A stretch of DNA of 64,000 nucleotides from assembly GCA_020726505.1 (NCBI GenBank), contig JAHLEZ010000046.1, forward strand, positions 207,336 to 271,335. The letters are read 5' to 3'. The first letter of the stretch is position 1. Each line of letters begins with the position of its first letter. Source of the DNA: Leptodontidium sp. MPI-SDFR-AT-0119. Taxonomy: Eukaryota; Ascomycota; Leotiomycetes; Helotiales; Leptodontidiaceae. Shown piece by piece: positions 37,739 through 50,310 of this stretch. Position numbers and translations under genes: made by a program. The notes below the pieces were generated by a model. The model worked only from the letters and a program-made list of their open reading frames with translations. It searched no databases and was not told the DNA's origin.

Positions 37739-37973
37739 AAGCCTTAAAAATCTAGATGCCTGATATATATTATAAGTAATATAATAAGCTTAAATAGTTT
37801 ATCCTTTAATATAATATATACAGTACCTTGCCTTTAATACGGATAAGTTTGATATTAAGCTTAAAAAAGTCTTGTAAATTATTTCTTTTCTTCGAGACAC
37901 CGCCGCTCATTAGATCGAACTAGCGCTAAGCGACTACTTATTAAACAACGCCAACGGGAATTGCTTTATAATT

Positions 37974-40462
37974 ATGGCTAAGAAAAGCAAGGTTATTTTT
38001 AAGACCGTTACTAAATTTACTATTACTATTAAGACTATTTTCGGAGACCCCGACGAAACCAAGCAAGCGGAGAAGCATTTATTTAGCCTTTATTAATAGG
38101 GAATGATCTACGAATACACCGCGGAATTTAACCGTTATGCCTTAGGCTTGGAATAGATCGACGGTGGCCTAAGAGCCTAGTATTATAAAGGCCTTAAGGA
38201 CTATATTAAGGACGAGCTCTCTCGGATAGCAAAAACGACTACCTTAAACAGGTTAATTAAGAACTTAATCGAAATTAATAACTGAATCTAAGAGCGCTAG
38301 CGAGAACGGAAGGGGTACTTCGCCTCTTCTTAGTTTAGAAAGCCTTAATTTCCTTAGAATCATAAGAAAAGGCAAGGGAATTATTAGCTTAACTTAAATA
38401 ATAAGCGAAATTATTATAATTTTATAAAAATAAACGAGGTTAAAAGAAAAGGAGCCGAATAAACGGAGAAGTAAAAGCGGTAAGAAAAAGGATTATATTT
38501 TACTTATAGCAAAAGCGGATATCTCGCCCGAGACTACTCTTAAAAGAAACTAAGAGGGAAACCTGGTTATAAGCAAAAACGGGAAATTAAGATAGTCAAG
38601 AAGAAACCGACTTACTAAGAGGTAATAACCGCCGAATTTAATTCACAGGATTTTATTGAAGCTAATAAGGCTTACGATACTAACCTAAACCTTAGTAAAA
38701 ACCTGGTCGAGTTCCTAGATAAGGAATAAAAAAGCTAAAGTATTAAGGGTAACTAAAGCGTCGTTTATAATAACTTACTATACTTAAATAAAATATAAGC
38801 TATTCGTAGCTATATTAGCGAGTAACAAATCTAAATATAAGTCAGTGGGAAGCCCAACTTTATAAAAACTTATTATACTTATAATTCCCTGGCTCGAGGA
38901 TTGTTTTACGTTATGGTTTATTACAATACTACGATTATTATCTTTTAAGAGAACACCGGCGATGTAAAAGAACGCTTAAAACGTTATACGACCAACCTAC
39001 AGTAAGAGTTAAAATTAGTAGACCACGACTAATTAAACGATTATCTTAAGGTTAAAGATACTTAGGCTGTGTTTTACAAAATAAGAGGGGAGCGCTATTA
39101 GTAGAAAAGACAACACTTATCCAAACCTTTTTATTATTAACGGACTCGGTTAAACGAAATCTAAGGGAAAGCTAAGTTTAAGGAAAGCACGCCTTATATC
39201 TTAATTAGCTATAACTAAGGCTTACGACGTTGTTAAACGAAATCACGAGAAAAGTTGTTAAAGAATAACAAAAGATCTTAAAAGCTGTATTACCTTGCCT
39301 TAAGTTAGCCGCCACAAGAGAATGTAATTAGTTAATTATACCGGTCAAGGTGGCAGACGTTAAAATAAAAGCATTAGTAGATTTAAGAGTTATAGGACAT
39401 TTTATAAACCTAGACTTTACTAAAAAATACGATATCCCTATTATGCGTTATTATTAACTTTACCACCTCACCTTACTAGATAATAAGAAGGCCGGCTAAG
39501 ACAAATAGGTTTAAGAAAGAATAAAAGGAATATTAATAGTCGTATAAAGACACGAGGAAATCCTTTATTTTAATATTATATTTATTAAAAGACACGACTT
39601 AGTATTAAGAACTATATAATTTAATAACTATAACCCTAGTATAAATTAAGTAATTAAAGAGGTTAGGTTCAATAAATGTCGTTATAGACGTAGTTAATTA
39701 ATCGGCATAAGAGAGTCTAGCGCCGCCTTCTTAATAATAAAGCTAATAGACTTTAAACAAATAAGTCAGATTCTTAGCCTAAAAGAATCCCTAGGTTATC
39801 TTAGATAAGCGAATAATATATGAGAATAATTGCCCGTATTATATAGGAAGTTCGTAAGAATATTCGAGGACTCGTAGGATATAAGGGCTTTACCTAAGCA
39901 TTAACCCTAAAACTACGAAATTAACTTTAAAAAAGAGTTTATACTTATTATAAAGAAACTTCGTTATTATAACTACGTAATCGCAAAAACGCTTAAAAAA
40001 TATTAAGAGTTAAAAGTAAGGAAGGGATAAATTCAAAAGTCTAAATTATTATACGCTATTAATATGTTAATCGTTAAAAAACCAGGGGATTTAAAGAAGA
40101 GGTCCTATGGCGACTACCGTATAATTAACAATAAAACTATACGAGATATTTATCCTTTACTTAATACATAATACTTGCGGGACAGGTTAGCTAAAGCAAG
40201 GGTTTATACTAAACTAAATTAATACAACGTATTTAATTTAATCTAAATTAAAAAGGGACGCGAATGGAAGACGGCCTTTGTGTTACCTTTAGGCTTATAA
40301 GAATATATAATAATATTATTTAAGCTCACGAACGTACCTGCTATATGCTAGAAGTAAAACAATAAGATCTTGCGGAATTTTATTAATAAATTCGCTATAT
40401 ACTACTTAAACGATATATTAGTCTACTCAAAGACTATTAAGGAACACTAAGAACATATTATC
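37974..40462 (+). pseudogene. E2 gag, protease and RT N-part, broken
   Basis: Gag starts at an ATG (37974) and shows QAEKHLFSLY, YTAEFNRYALGLE and YYKGLKDYIKDELSRIA, typical of Gypsy gag, with a degenerate zinc knuckle (KSGYLARDYS) near 38510. A protease with KALVDL in place of the DSGA-type site lies near 39360. RT is readable from ~40085 (DYRIINNKT, REWKTAFVLPLGL, YLNDILVYSK). The RT is cut at 40462 by solo LTR copy 2; its continuation is at 32859 on the minus strand. Confidence 0.8.
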
Positions 40463-40654
40463 TGTCGGAATAACTGACTCGAGTAACGGGAGTAAACAAG
40501 GTGTGACACAAAAGTGAGGATATACTCTTAATCCTTTACAAATTCTGTGTTTTGTATTCGTTTGTGTCCCCCGAAAGAAGAGGAGCTCGAGGGAGCTCCT
40601 GGTTATATGCTAGCTACGGGAGCACGTGACTCATACCTGACTGGTATTCCAACA
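40463..40654 (-). repeat. Solo LTR, 192 bp, copy 2
   Basis: Reverse complement of 32865-33056 with few differences and the same length. Flanks are TTATC (40458-40462) and AACTT (40655-40659). These are the reverse complements of the flanks of copy 1, showing that the DNA between the two LTRs was inverted. Confidence 0.9.
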
Positions 40655-41147
40655 AACTTAGTTAAATCTCACTATAGCTTAAGCTAAGATAGTAATCGAG
40701 AAAGTAAGAAACTTATACCGCCTAAAACTATTAGCGAGTATAAAAGTCTACAACGTCTTTTTAGCTAGCAAGCTATGTAAAGATCCTAATAATCCCTTAT
40801 TAGGTTAAGAGCAAGATGCCTTCTTATTAATTAATATTATAAGTAACGACGAACAAGAGCCAAAGGAAATGCTTAGCTATTATAAGAAAGGCAAGTCTCT
40901 CTCTTACTACGTTACTTAACTTAATTAAGACATTAATTTAAACTAGTACGACACCTTTAACCTTAAGTATACTTTATATAAAGTCAGAGATTTTTATTTT
41001 AATTACCCTAAGTAAGCAGGACTCCTTGTAAAACTACTTAAATAAATCAAGACTTAAGAAAATAATATTAATAACTATAATAACCTTAATAGTAATAAGG
41101 AAATAAACCAACGCTCGAGGACAAGCTTTTTTAAGAAAAAAGGGTAA
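40655..41147 (+). pseudogene. E1 integrase C-terminal tail, broken
   Basis: The damaged plus-strand frame shows VYNVFLASKL-like and NPLLGQEQDA-like segments of the kind found at the end of Gypsy integrases, then runs into a lysine-rich end and the polypurine tract in front of the E1 3' LTR. No intact chromodomain could be read. Confidence 0.55.
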
Positions 41148-41380
41148 TATGACGACTAAGAGTGCCCAGAGCCTTATTTCCGGCATGCCGGCTAGCCGAG
41201 CATTACTAAGATTAAACGAGCTAATAGAGCTCCCCTTTTATATATAAAACTTTATTTTCTATACCTTCTTTACTACTTAATTGTAAATTCTAAGAGACTC
41301 TTATTATCTTTATATACTCGCTGTTAGTATATAAGGCCGTAGTTACACGTGATTGCCGTCTTTCTAAAGTAAGCGTCACA
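41148..41380 (+). repeat. E1 3' LTR
   Basis: 233 bp, starts TATGACGACTAAG (ancestral TGTGACGACTGG) and ends GCGTCACA. Followed by CTTAT (41381-41385), the target duplication shared with the 5' LTR. Confidence 0.9.
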
Positions 41381-41385
41381 CTTAT

Positions 41386-42360
41386 CAGAATTTTTCTATC
41401 TTTTCCATTATCTTTAAAACGATAATATAAACTTGAAATTTTAATAATTCTTCGTATATATAATTTAAGTCGTTACTTTCCATTCTGCGGTTTCTCATAA
41501 TGAACTCTTACGCATTAAACCGAAAATACTCTTTATAAAGAACATTAATCCTTAGGTCTATTAAAAGTTATTTCTTATATAAGCTTTCGATTAATATATT
41601 TAATAACTTAATTGAAATGTCTTACGCTCTTTATGCTTTTCACTTTTAGAGATATAATATATTATTTCTAAATTATAATTTATAAGATAATATCTTTTTG
41701 ATTAAATCGAAAGCAAAAAGCTTTTATAATCGATTAAAGCCGTATATAGATAATAAAAAAGTTAATATTATATTATATTCAATATTCGAATAATGAATTA
41801 TTTAATTCGTAAGATTCCGATAATAAGAGAAAATATATCAATTTATAATATTAAGACTCTCGTTAATTCTCCGAACTTATTAAATAATAATTAATTAATT
41901 ATTCTAAAGTAATATATAAAATACGTATCCGATCTCTTTACGTCTCTCGAGAAAAGCATAATATATAAGGATTAAATATAATTATTTAAACGATTCTTGA
42001 TTTTGTAATGCTCTTCTTATATAATCTTAAATATTAAACTTAATTATAAATTTTCGCTTCCTTAATGCTTCGCTCTCAAATTTAATAAACTCGAACGATA
42101 TAAGAAATTAGAACTTAGATTTATAAGAAAATCAACTAATAATTTGATTATAAGAATAATAACGTATTCGATCTCGTTATTACTTCCTTAATATGCGTGA
42201 GCCTCTCGAAGTTAATAAAATATAATCTCAAATATATCATTAGCGTTTAGCGTATATAAGAGAGCCAAGAGTAATATCGTTGCTTATAAGAATGAAGTAT
42301 AAGGTCGGCTAATAGATAACTGTAAGCGCTAAGCAGAGAAGTCAATGGCGGCTTTTTTCC
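41386..42360. other. A+T-rich block right of the Gypsy nest
   Basis: Same appearance as 20400-21828: extreme A+T, no coding frame, TpA-rich. Probably the other half of the older repeat DNA into which E1 inserted. It changes sharply to normal composition near 42320-42360. Confidence 0.5.
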
Positions 42361-43200
42361 AATGTTACAATTCATGATTCGCCCATCCTTAGAGAGTCTT
42401 GAGGATTTTTTCGCACACCTGACATATAATCGAACTTATAGCATATAGAGCATGTAATGCATCGTCTTTTCGGGTCTTGATATGTTCATTGATTTTTTTA
42501 ATATCAATCCGCTTGAACAAGCATTTCTCGGCAAGACATTCTAATACCATATTGGAGTCCAATGAATATTTCGCGAGGTGGCATTCAAAAAACCTTTCAG
42601 ATGCAACATTGACCCTAGTTCGTGCACTCGCATATGACCGCATTCGACCCTATCACCCTGGCCCGCATGCTTCAACAGTACTGGATTCCTTTTCCTTCAC
42701 TATAGCTCGAAGCAGGATCTCTTATTCTCATCTCCAATTACGGTCGTCTCATATCGTTGATGCCCTCGCTACTTGGCTGCACAATGCACCGCAGGATACG
42801 CAGCCACGAAAGTAGCGGTGGTCCCATTCCGCGAATGCACGCATGCACATGCACGCTGCTCACGAAACGCGCATTTGGAAGACGTGCCCCGCCAATCCGA
42901 CGCTTTGAGCCTGCAGCTTTGGATGCTAACTCTTCTCAGCTCCTGCACCGTGACATTCGAGGGCCCCGAGAATCGCCCAGTTCGGGTTGACATTCTAGTT
43001 AAGAGCGGGATTTGCCTTCGCCAATTGCCAACGTCCATTTTCTCGAATTTACAACTTCTTGACCCAAAAGCATCCGCTCCGCGAGCAGAACTGATTGATC
43101 TGTTGAGTAACCCAACCATTCTCAAGGTGTTTATACTGACAGGCTCTGCAAGATGACCTAAGTCGCCAGCTACTTCAGCATTTGCTGTGTGAGTGGATAC
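42361..43200. other. 5' flank of the TcB-TcC-like gene, no other gene seen
   Basis: Normal base composition. Several overlapping frames of 80-150 codons are open on both strands, but none resembles a known protein or keeps a consistent coding character. This stretch should contain the promoter and leader of the gene starting at 43201. Confidence 0.5.
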
Positions 43201-46200
43201 ATGGCTCCCCAACCAAGTGCTCGTCACGAGGGAGCAGCAAGTCTGGATCTGCGCCCAGCAGGAATCACGACTGATTCTCCTGCTTCGTCAAGCCAAAGAT
43301 CTCAAAATCTGAGTGGCAATGAGGCCTCCCTCCCCTCAATTTCACTCCCCAAGGGCGGAGGGTCCATCGGAGGCATGGGAGAGAAATTCAACGTCAATCC
43401 TGCTGACGGGACTGGGGCCTTGACAGTCCCAATCCGAATGAGCCCAAGTCGAGGAGGTTTCAATCCAAACCTTTCCCTCAATTATAGCTCTGGAAATGGC
43501 AATGGGCCATTTGGTTTAGGTTGGAGTCTTTCTGAATCAAGCATCACAAGGAAAACCTCCAAAGGTATACCACAGTACATCGATGACATGGACTCGGATG
43601 TGTTTATTCTCGGGGGGATGGAGGATCTGGTCCCATTACTTAAAAAAGATGGCAACAAGAACGCTGGACACCCAACCTTCTGGGAAGAATCACTTGATGG
43701 ATATGTCATTCGACGGTATTCCCCTCGAATAGAAGGCTCCTTCAACCGTATCGAAAGATGGACGAGAACCTCTCAACCAAGAGACGTCCATTGGCGAGTT
43801 ACGTCTCCTGAAAGTGTTACTAGCATCTACGGGGCCACAGCGAATGCTCAGATTCATGACCCTGACCAAGACTCCACCCAGAACCAACGGATTTTCTCGT
43901 GGCTTCTTTCTGAGCAGTACGATATGGTAGGGAATGCAATTATCTACACATACAAGGAAGAAGACTCGGCCGGCGTATCTTTGGATTCCTTGAACGAGAA
44001 AAATCGAACCCACACCTCTCGGTCCTCAAATAGATATCTCAAGATGATAAGATATGGCAACAAAAAACCCAATCGTGACATCAAGACCTGGGAAGCATTT
44101 TCTCCTTCTACATTGGCGAAGGACGATTGGATGTTTACTGTGGCGCTGGACTATGGCGAGTTCGATGAGGAGCAACCCAGCTTTGGAGATGGCGGACAAT
44201 GGAGGTGCCGAAAAGATCCCTTCTCATCCTATCGCTCTGGATTTGAGATTCGAACATATCGGCTTTGCAAGAGAGTACTCATGTTTCACAGCTTCAAGGA
44301 CGAATTATCGAGAGATCAATACTTAGTATCGTCGACCGATTTCGCATACGCCGAGGAATCCTACATAACCTATCTCACAAGTGCAACACATGTCTCTTAC
44401 CTGCTCGACGGCGACAAGATGCGATCTAAAAGTCTGCCTCCATTGGAGTTCGATTACTCGACGTTCCCTTCGGATGATATTCTCGCTCAACGTCAGGCGC
44501 AAGACGTTGACCCCGTTAGTCTTCAAAATCTACCTTCTGGTGTGAATGAAAACTCATATCAGTGGGTTGATCTTGATGGAGAAGGACTAACTGGAGTGCT
44601 CGCCGAACAAGGCGGTGGATGGTTCTATAAACGAAATCAGAGCGCCAACAATTCGTCCGAAAAGAATACAGATGGTAATCTGGCTCCTTCCTTCGGACCC
44701 CTGGAGCAAATTTTCTCGAAGCCGCCGTCGTCACTGACTGATCCTCAAGTACATCTCACTGATGTCCAGGGAGATGGCGCGCTGGACTTGGTGCAAGTGA
44801 ACAACTCAACCTGGGGTTTCTATAGTCGAAAAAAAGGACCGGATATTGGATGGGCTTCGTTCCAAGAGTTCAAGTCTAGCCCTAGCTTCAACACCAAATA
44901 TTTGCGTATGACTTTTGTGGATCTTACAGGCGATGGCTTGGCGGACATCTTTATCACAGAAGACGACTCTTTTGTCTTTTACCCTTCACTTGGCGAGGAA
45001 GGCTACGGGGGGCCAAATCGAGTATCCCAAGCATTGGATGAAGAGACAGGGCCTCGTATTGTGCTTGAAGACACCGGGCAGACGGTCCATCTAGCCGATA
45101 TGACGGGAGACGGAATGGTCGACTTGGTACGGATTCGGAACGGCGAAGTCTGCTACTGGCCGAATCTTGGATATGGACGATTTGGAGCCAAGGTCACCTT
45201 GGACGACAGTCCCTGGTTTGACAGCGAGGACTCTTATAATCCCCAATGGCTGCATATAGCTGATATTGATGGGTCCGGGACGGCCGACATTATCTACTCG
45301 AGTGCAGCTGCTATTGACATATATCGAAACAATTCAGGGAACGCATTCTCTGGTCGGAAACGCCTCACAACTATTCCTCCTGTGGACCAACTATCCTCCA
45401 TCGAGACTTTAGACCTTCTTGGAAATGGTACGTCTTGCATCGTTTGGTCTTCCAGAAATCCCGGAGACGGTCAAACATCCATGAAATACATCGACTTCAC
45501 ACGAGGTAAACCTCATTTACTAGTAGGGCAAAGAAACAATCTTGGGGGAGAAACTCGTGTCCAGTATGCGCCATCCACCAAATTCTACCTCGACGACAAG
45601 GAAGCTGGTAGGCCATGGATTACCAATCTTCCGTTTCCTGTACAATGCGTAGAAACGGTAGAGACAATTGAGCAAGTCACAGGAAACCGTTTCGTGAACC
45701 GATACTCATATCACCACGGGTATTTTGATGGGGTGGAGCGGGAGTTTCGTGGCTTCGCGATGGTCGAGCAATGGGATACTGAGGAATTTGATCGCTTTCC
45801 GGCCTCAACCACCAACTCTGACCAGAGTTGGCATTCACCCCCGGTACACAGCAAATCGTGGTTCAGCACAGGAAGTTTTATCGGTGAGGGCGGCTCAGAA
45901 CTTGCTCTGGAATACTTTGAAATTCCTCAGCCTGATGGTACCTCAGATGCCTTCTCTGGGACGTTGTTGGAGGATTCAATGTTACCCTCTGGTCTCAACC
46001 TCAGCACGACTAGGGAAGCATGTCGAGCTCTCAAGGGCCGCTTGTTGAGGCGCGAGTTATATTCTGACGACAAAAGCCCAAAGGCCAAACTCCCCTTCAG
46101 TATCTCAGAGAGCAACAGCACCGTGCGCTCCATTCAGCCACAAGAGATGCATGGGCACGGAATTTTCCACGTCGTTCCTAGGGAAACTCTGCAACTCAAC

Positions 46201-49200
46201 TTTGAAAGACAACTCATTGACCCTCGGATCCAACATGGACTTGCAGTAGAAATTGACGAATATGGTAACCCTTTAAAGTCAATCCAGATTACTTATGGAC
46301 GCAAGAAGAGCCCACTGGATGAATCAGGCGACCGTGAATGTCAGGAGAAGATGCTCATTACATACTCCGAGAAGCTCGTGACAAATCAACTTGATGACCG
46401 CACTTGTTATAGACTCCCCACCGCCTACGAAGCGTGTTCGTACCAGCTGTATGGGTACGAGAAGGACTTCATCGATCGCCTTGCATTGTCTCAATTCTCG
46501 AGAAATGAACTTTCTGGGCTTCCTACCATCCCCTACGAAGCACAGCCGAATGGAAGCAAACAGAGGCGACTGCTTAGTAAATCACGCACATTGTTCCGCA
46601 GCGACGACTTGACCGGGCTTCTCGCAGCTGGGAAGCTCGAAAGCATGGCTTTCGCCGGGGAGAGTTACACACAAGCCTTTACTCCAGGACTATTGGATTT
46701 TTATCAAAAACCAAATCCAGAATCAAGTGGAGAAATCGAGAATCTGATACTCAATGTCAAAGAGACAATGGGAAAAAAGGGGGGCGGCTATGTTAATCTA
46801 GATTTGGATGGCAACTGGTGGATACCCTCAGGTCGATCATTCTTCCACAGCCAGACAGTTCCCTCAGAAGTCGAATTGGCTGAAGGGAGAAAACACTTCT
46901 TCTTGACAACACGAGCGGAGGATCCCTTTGGGAACATCTCGAGAGTGACTTATGATATTTTTGATCTGTTTGCAACTGAGAGTTTGGATGCTTTGCAAAA
47001 TAGCATCAAATGCGTCTATGACTACCGAGTGTTACTGCCGTACCTTGCAACTGACCCAAATGGAAACCGGAGTCAATGTGCGTTTGATGAACTCGGACAC
47101 GTCGTTGCTACTGCAGTTATGGGCCAGAGAGGCGAGAATGAAGGAGATTCGTTGGATAACTTTCATCAAGCAACGCCAGAGGAGATACAACAGTTCTTTT
47201 TGGACCCTCACGGTCCAGTAAAGGACTCCTTGCTGGGAAACGCTTCAACTCGCACCGTCTACGACATTACCAGATTTTGGAAGGAGCCAGACCCCGCGAA
47301 GAAAAAACCTATCTTCTATGCCACTATTGGTCGAGAAACGCATGCAAGTGAGAGCGTAGCAGGACAGCATAAGACTCAAGTTAGTTTCTCGTACTCAGAT
47401 GGATTGGGTCGTGTGGTACAAGCAAAAGCGCAAGCAAGACCAGGAGCAGATGGGCAGCCGCAGTGGTGCACGAGTGGATGGACAATTCTCAATAACAAAG
47501 GGAACCCCGTTCGGCGGTTCGAGCCTTTCTTCAGTACTGCACACGAGTATATTTCTGATCAGAAAGTCGGAGCCAGCTCGATATTGGTGTATGATGCGGT
47601 GGATCGGGTTGTTGCGACAATCAATCCCAACCATACCCTGCTCAAGACCGTCTTTGATAATTGGACTTCCAAAACATATGACTCCAATGATACCATACTT
47701 ATAGATCCAAAGAGTGATCCTGACATCTGTCAATTCGTCAAACTTCTTCCAGAAGCATATTACCGTCCTACGTGGTATGAACAACGCATTTCAGGGCTTC
47801 TAGGGCCAGACGAGAAAACCGCAGCTGAGAAATCAGCAAAGCATTCCGACACGCCTGCAGTTACGCATCTCGACGTTCTTGGTCGACCGTTTCTTTCCAT
47901 TGCAGATAATGGAGAATTTGGCAAATATGCAACACGCACGACACTGGACATCCAAGGTCGGACTCGGCAAGTCAAGGATGCCCAAGGTCGACTGGCTCAG
48001 AAGTACACCTACAACATGGTGGGAAATCTGATCAACGAAAACAATCTTGAATCTGGTCAACGGTGGACAATGTTTGATGTGGGTGGTGGAGTCCTGCTCC
48101 ATTGGGATGCAAGAGGCAATCAATTTCAAGTCGTACACGATGAGCTTGGCCGTGAGATAGCTTCCGTTCTTCGGCAAGAAAAAGGTCTCGAGATTTTGGT
48201 TCGGAAAATATTTTACGGCGAAAGTCTGACAAGGGATGGCCAGACGGAGAAATTGATCTGCAGGAACGGCAGAGGGAGAGCCGTGAAGATCTATGATCAA
48301 GCTGGAATAATCGTGCAAGCCGATTACGACTTCAAGGGGAACTTACTTACAAGTGACCGTCAGCTGGGGCAGAACTACAAGTCCATAATCGATTGGAATC
48401 ATCCCGTGCCCATGGAAGAAGAAGTCTATGTCAGCTCCGCCACGTTTGATGCTCTGAACCGCCCTGTGGAGACTACAAGTGCGGACGACTCTGTGATCTC
48501 TCACACGTACGACGAGGCGGGCTTGCTGAATGGTGTGACGGGGCGGATCCAGAATAGCAGCACTCCCGCATCTTTCATTCGCAGCACCCAATACAATGCA
48601 AAAGGGCAGCGAACTTTGACCGAGTATGGGAATGGAGTGAAAACTGAGTACACATATGATCGGAACACTTTCGCTCTGATCCGCATTCTCTCTCGTCGGG
48701 ATGAAAAGCAATTTCCAGAAGATCAACCGTCTATAAGCTCCGGTAGACCAGTTGCTTCTATCCAAGATCTCAATTATACCTTTGATTCTGTTGGAAATAT
48801 CACCAAAGTAGCGGACAACTCGCAGCAAAGAATCTTCCACAAAGGCATCGTAGTTGAGCCCAGCAACGAGTACACTTACGATCCTTTGTACAGGCTCCTT
48901 GGAGCTACTGGCCGTGAGCACCTGAGTTTGGCGAAGAAGCCAACTGCACCTGGGGCGCTCTTCAACACTGCTGTGCATTTAAACGACGGTACAGCAATGG
49001 GCAGATATATTGAAACATACAAATATGACGAAGTGGGGAACTTTGTGTCGATGAAGCATGAGAGTACTTCATCAAATAGTCAAGGTGTGAGTAGATTTCG
49101 TTTCGTTGTATGCGAGGCTTACTCTTATGCTAATCATTCTTCAGTGGACTAGAAACTACATCTGCAATGAACCTAGCCTCTTGGAGCCAGCGCGCACCAG

Positions 49201-50260
49201 CAACAGGCTTAGCAGTACTTCAATTGGTTCCAGTACGGAAAACTACAAATATGAAGGAGATGCTGGGCGGCACGGGAACATCACCAGTATGCCCAGCGTG
49301 CCGATCATGACATGGGACTTCAATGACCAACTTCGCTCGACTGCCCGATCGGTCAGCCAAGATGGAACCCCAGAGACCACCTGGTATGTCTATGACTATA
49401 CCGGCGAACGAGTCCGGAAAGTGACAGACAGTCTTGCAAGCGCCGGCGACACCCCTCGACGGACCAAAGAACGCATCTATGTAGGAGTTGAGATATTCAG
49501 AACGTTCAACGGCCAAAGCAACATCAAACTGGAGCGCCATACACTGAATGTGAATGAAGCAGATGGTCCTATCGCGATGATAGAAACTCGAACAGTGGGC
49601 GACGAGAAAAATATCCCAAGGCAATTATTCCGCTACCAGCTCGACAACCATCTGCAGTCTGTGTCTTTGGAACTGGATGAGCAAGCCCGGATTCTCACCT
49701 ACGAAGAGTACACTCCTTACGGCGCAACGTCCTATCAAGCTGCCGGAAGCCAGATTGGCACACCGAAGAGATTTGGCTATACGGGAAAAGAAAGAGATTC
49801 CGAGAATGGATTGTATTACTACGGCAGACGATACTATTGTCCGGGCATTGCCCGCTGGGTCAACTGCGATCCCATTGGGATGAAGGGGGGTATCGATGCA
49901 TATGTTTATGTTCTCTGTAACCCCATTATTTTCATCGACCCAGACGGGTTGATGAACACTAGGGGATCAAAAGGGAACGGAGGAGGAGGAGGAGGAACTG
50001 GAAAGTCATCTAGTGTTCAGGTAAAGGAGCCATCTGAGTCAGAGTTGACGAAGAGAGCGAGGCCCAAAAAGGGTGGCGGTGAGTCGGACGAGGAAGATGA
50101 GAAAGAGACGGAACCGCCAGTCAAGAAGAAAGGAAACATCTCAGCTCCGTTTGTTTTCACCCCGCGATTGGATTTTATACCATACCAATACCCGGCTGAT
50201 TTCTATTCTGACTCGTCATCTTCCTCATCTTCCTCATCTTCCTCATCTTCCTCATCTTCT

Positions 50261-50310
<50 letters not shown>

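Larger units (their letters stand above)
21834..41380 (+). mobile_element. E1: Ty3/Gypsy-like LTR retrotransposon with nested insertions
   Basis: Two direct 233-bp LTRs (21834-22066 and 41148-41380) begin TGTGAC and end GTCACA before damage. The element is flanked by the identical 5-bp target duplication CTTAT at 21829-21833 and 41381-41385, which shows they are the two ends of one insertion. Internal order is gag (from ~22150) and protease (24508-24855), then interruption by E2. The RT-to-integrase part now lies inverted at 33057-37325, and the integrase C-terminus is at 40655-41147. A purine tract ending AAGGGTAATA precedes the 3' LTR. RIP-damaged throughout. Confidence 0.9.

Noticed and set aside
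42389..43227. Overlapping frames of 77-152 codons on both strands upstream of the TcB-TcC-like gene
   Set aside because: They overlap each other on both strands, have no recognisable domain, and look like chance frames in normal-composition DNA.
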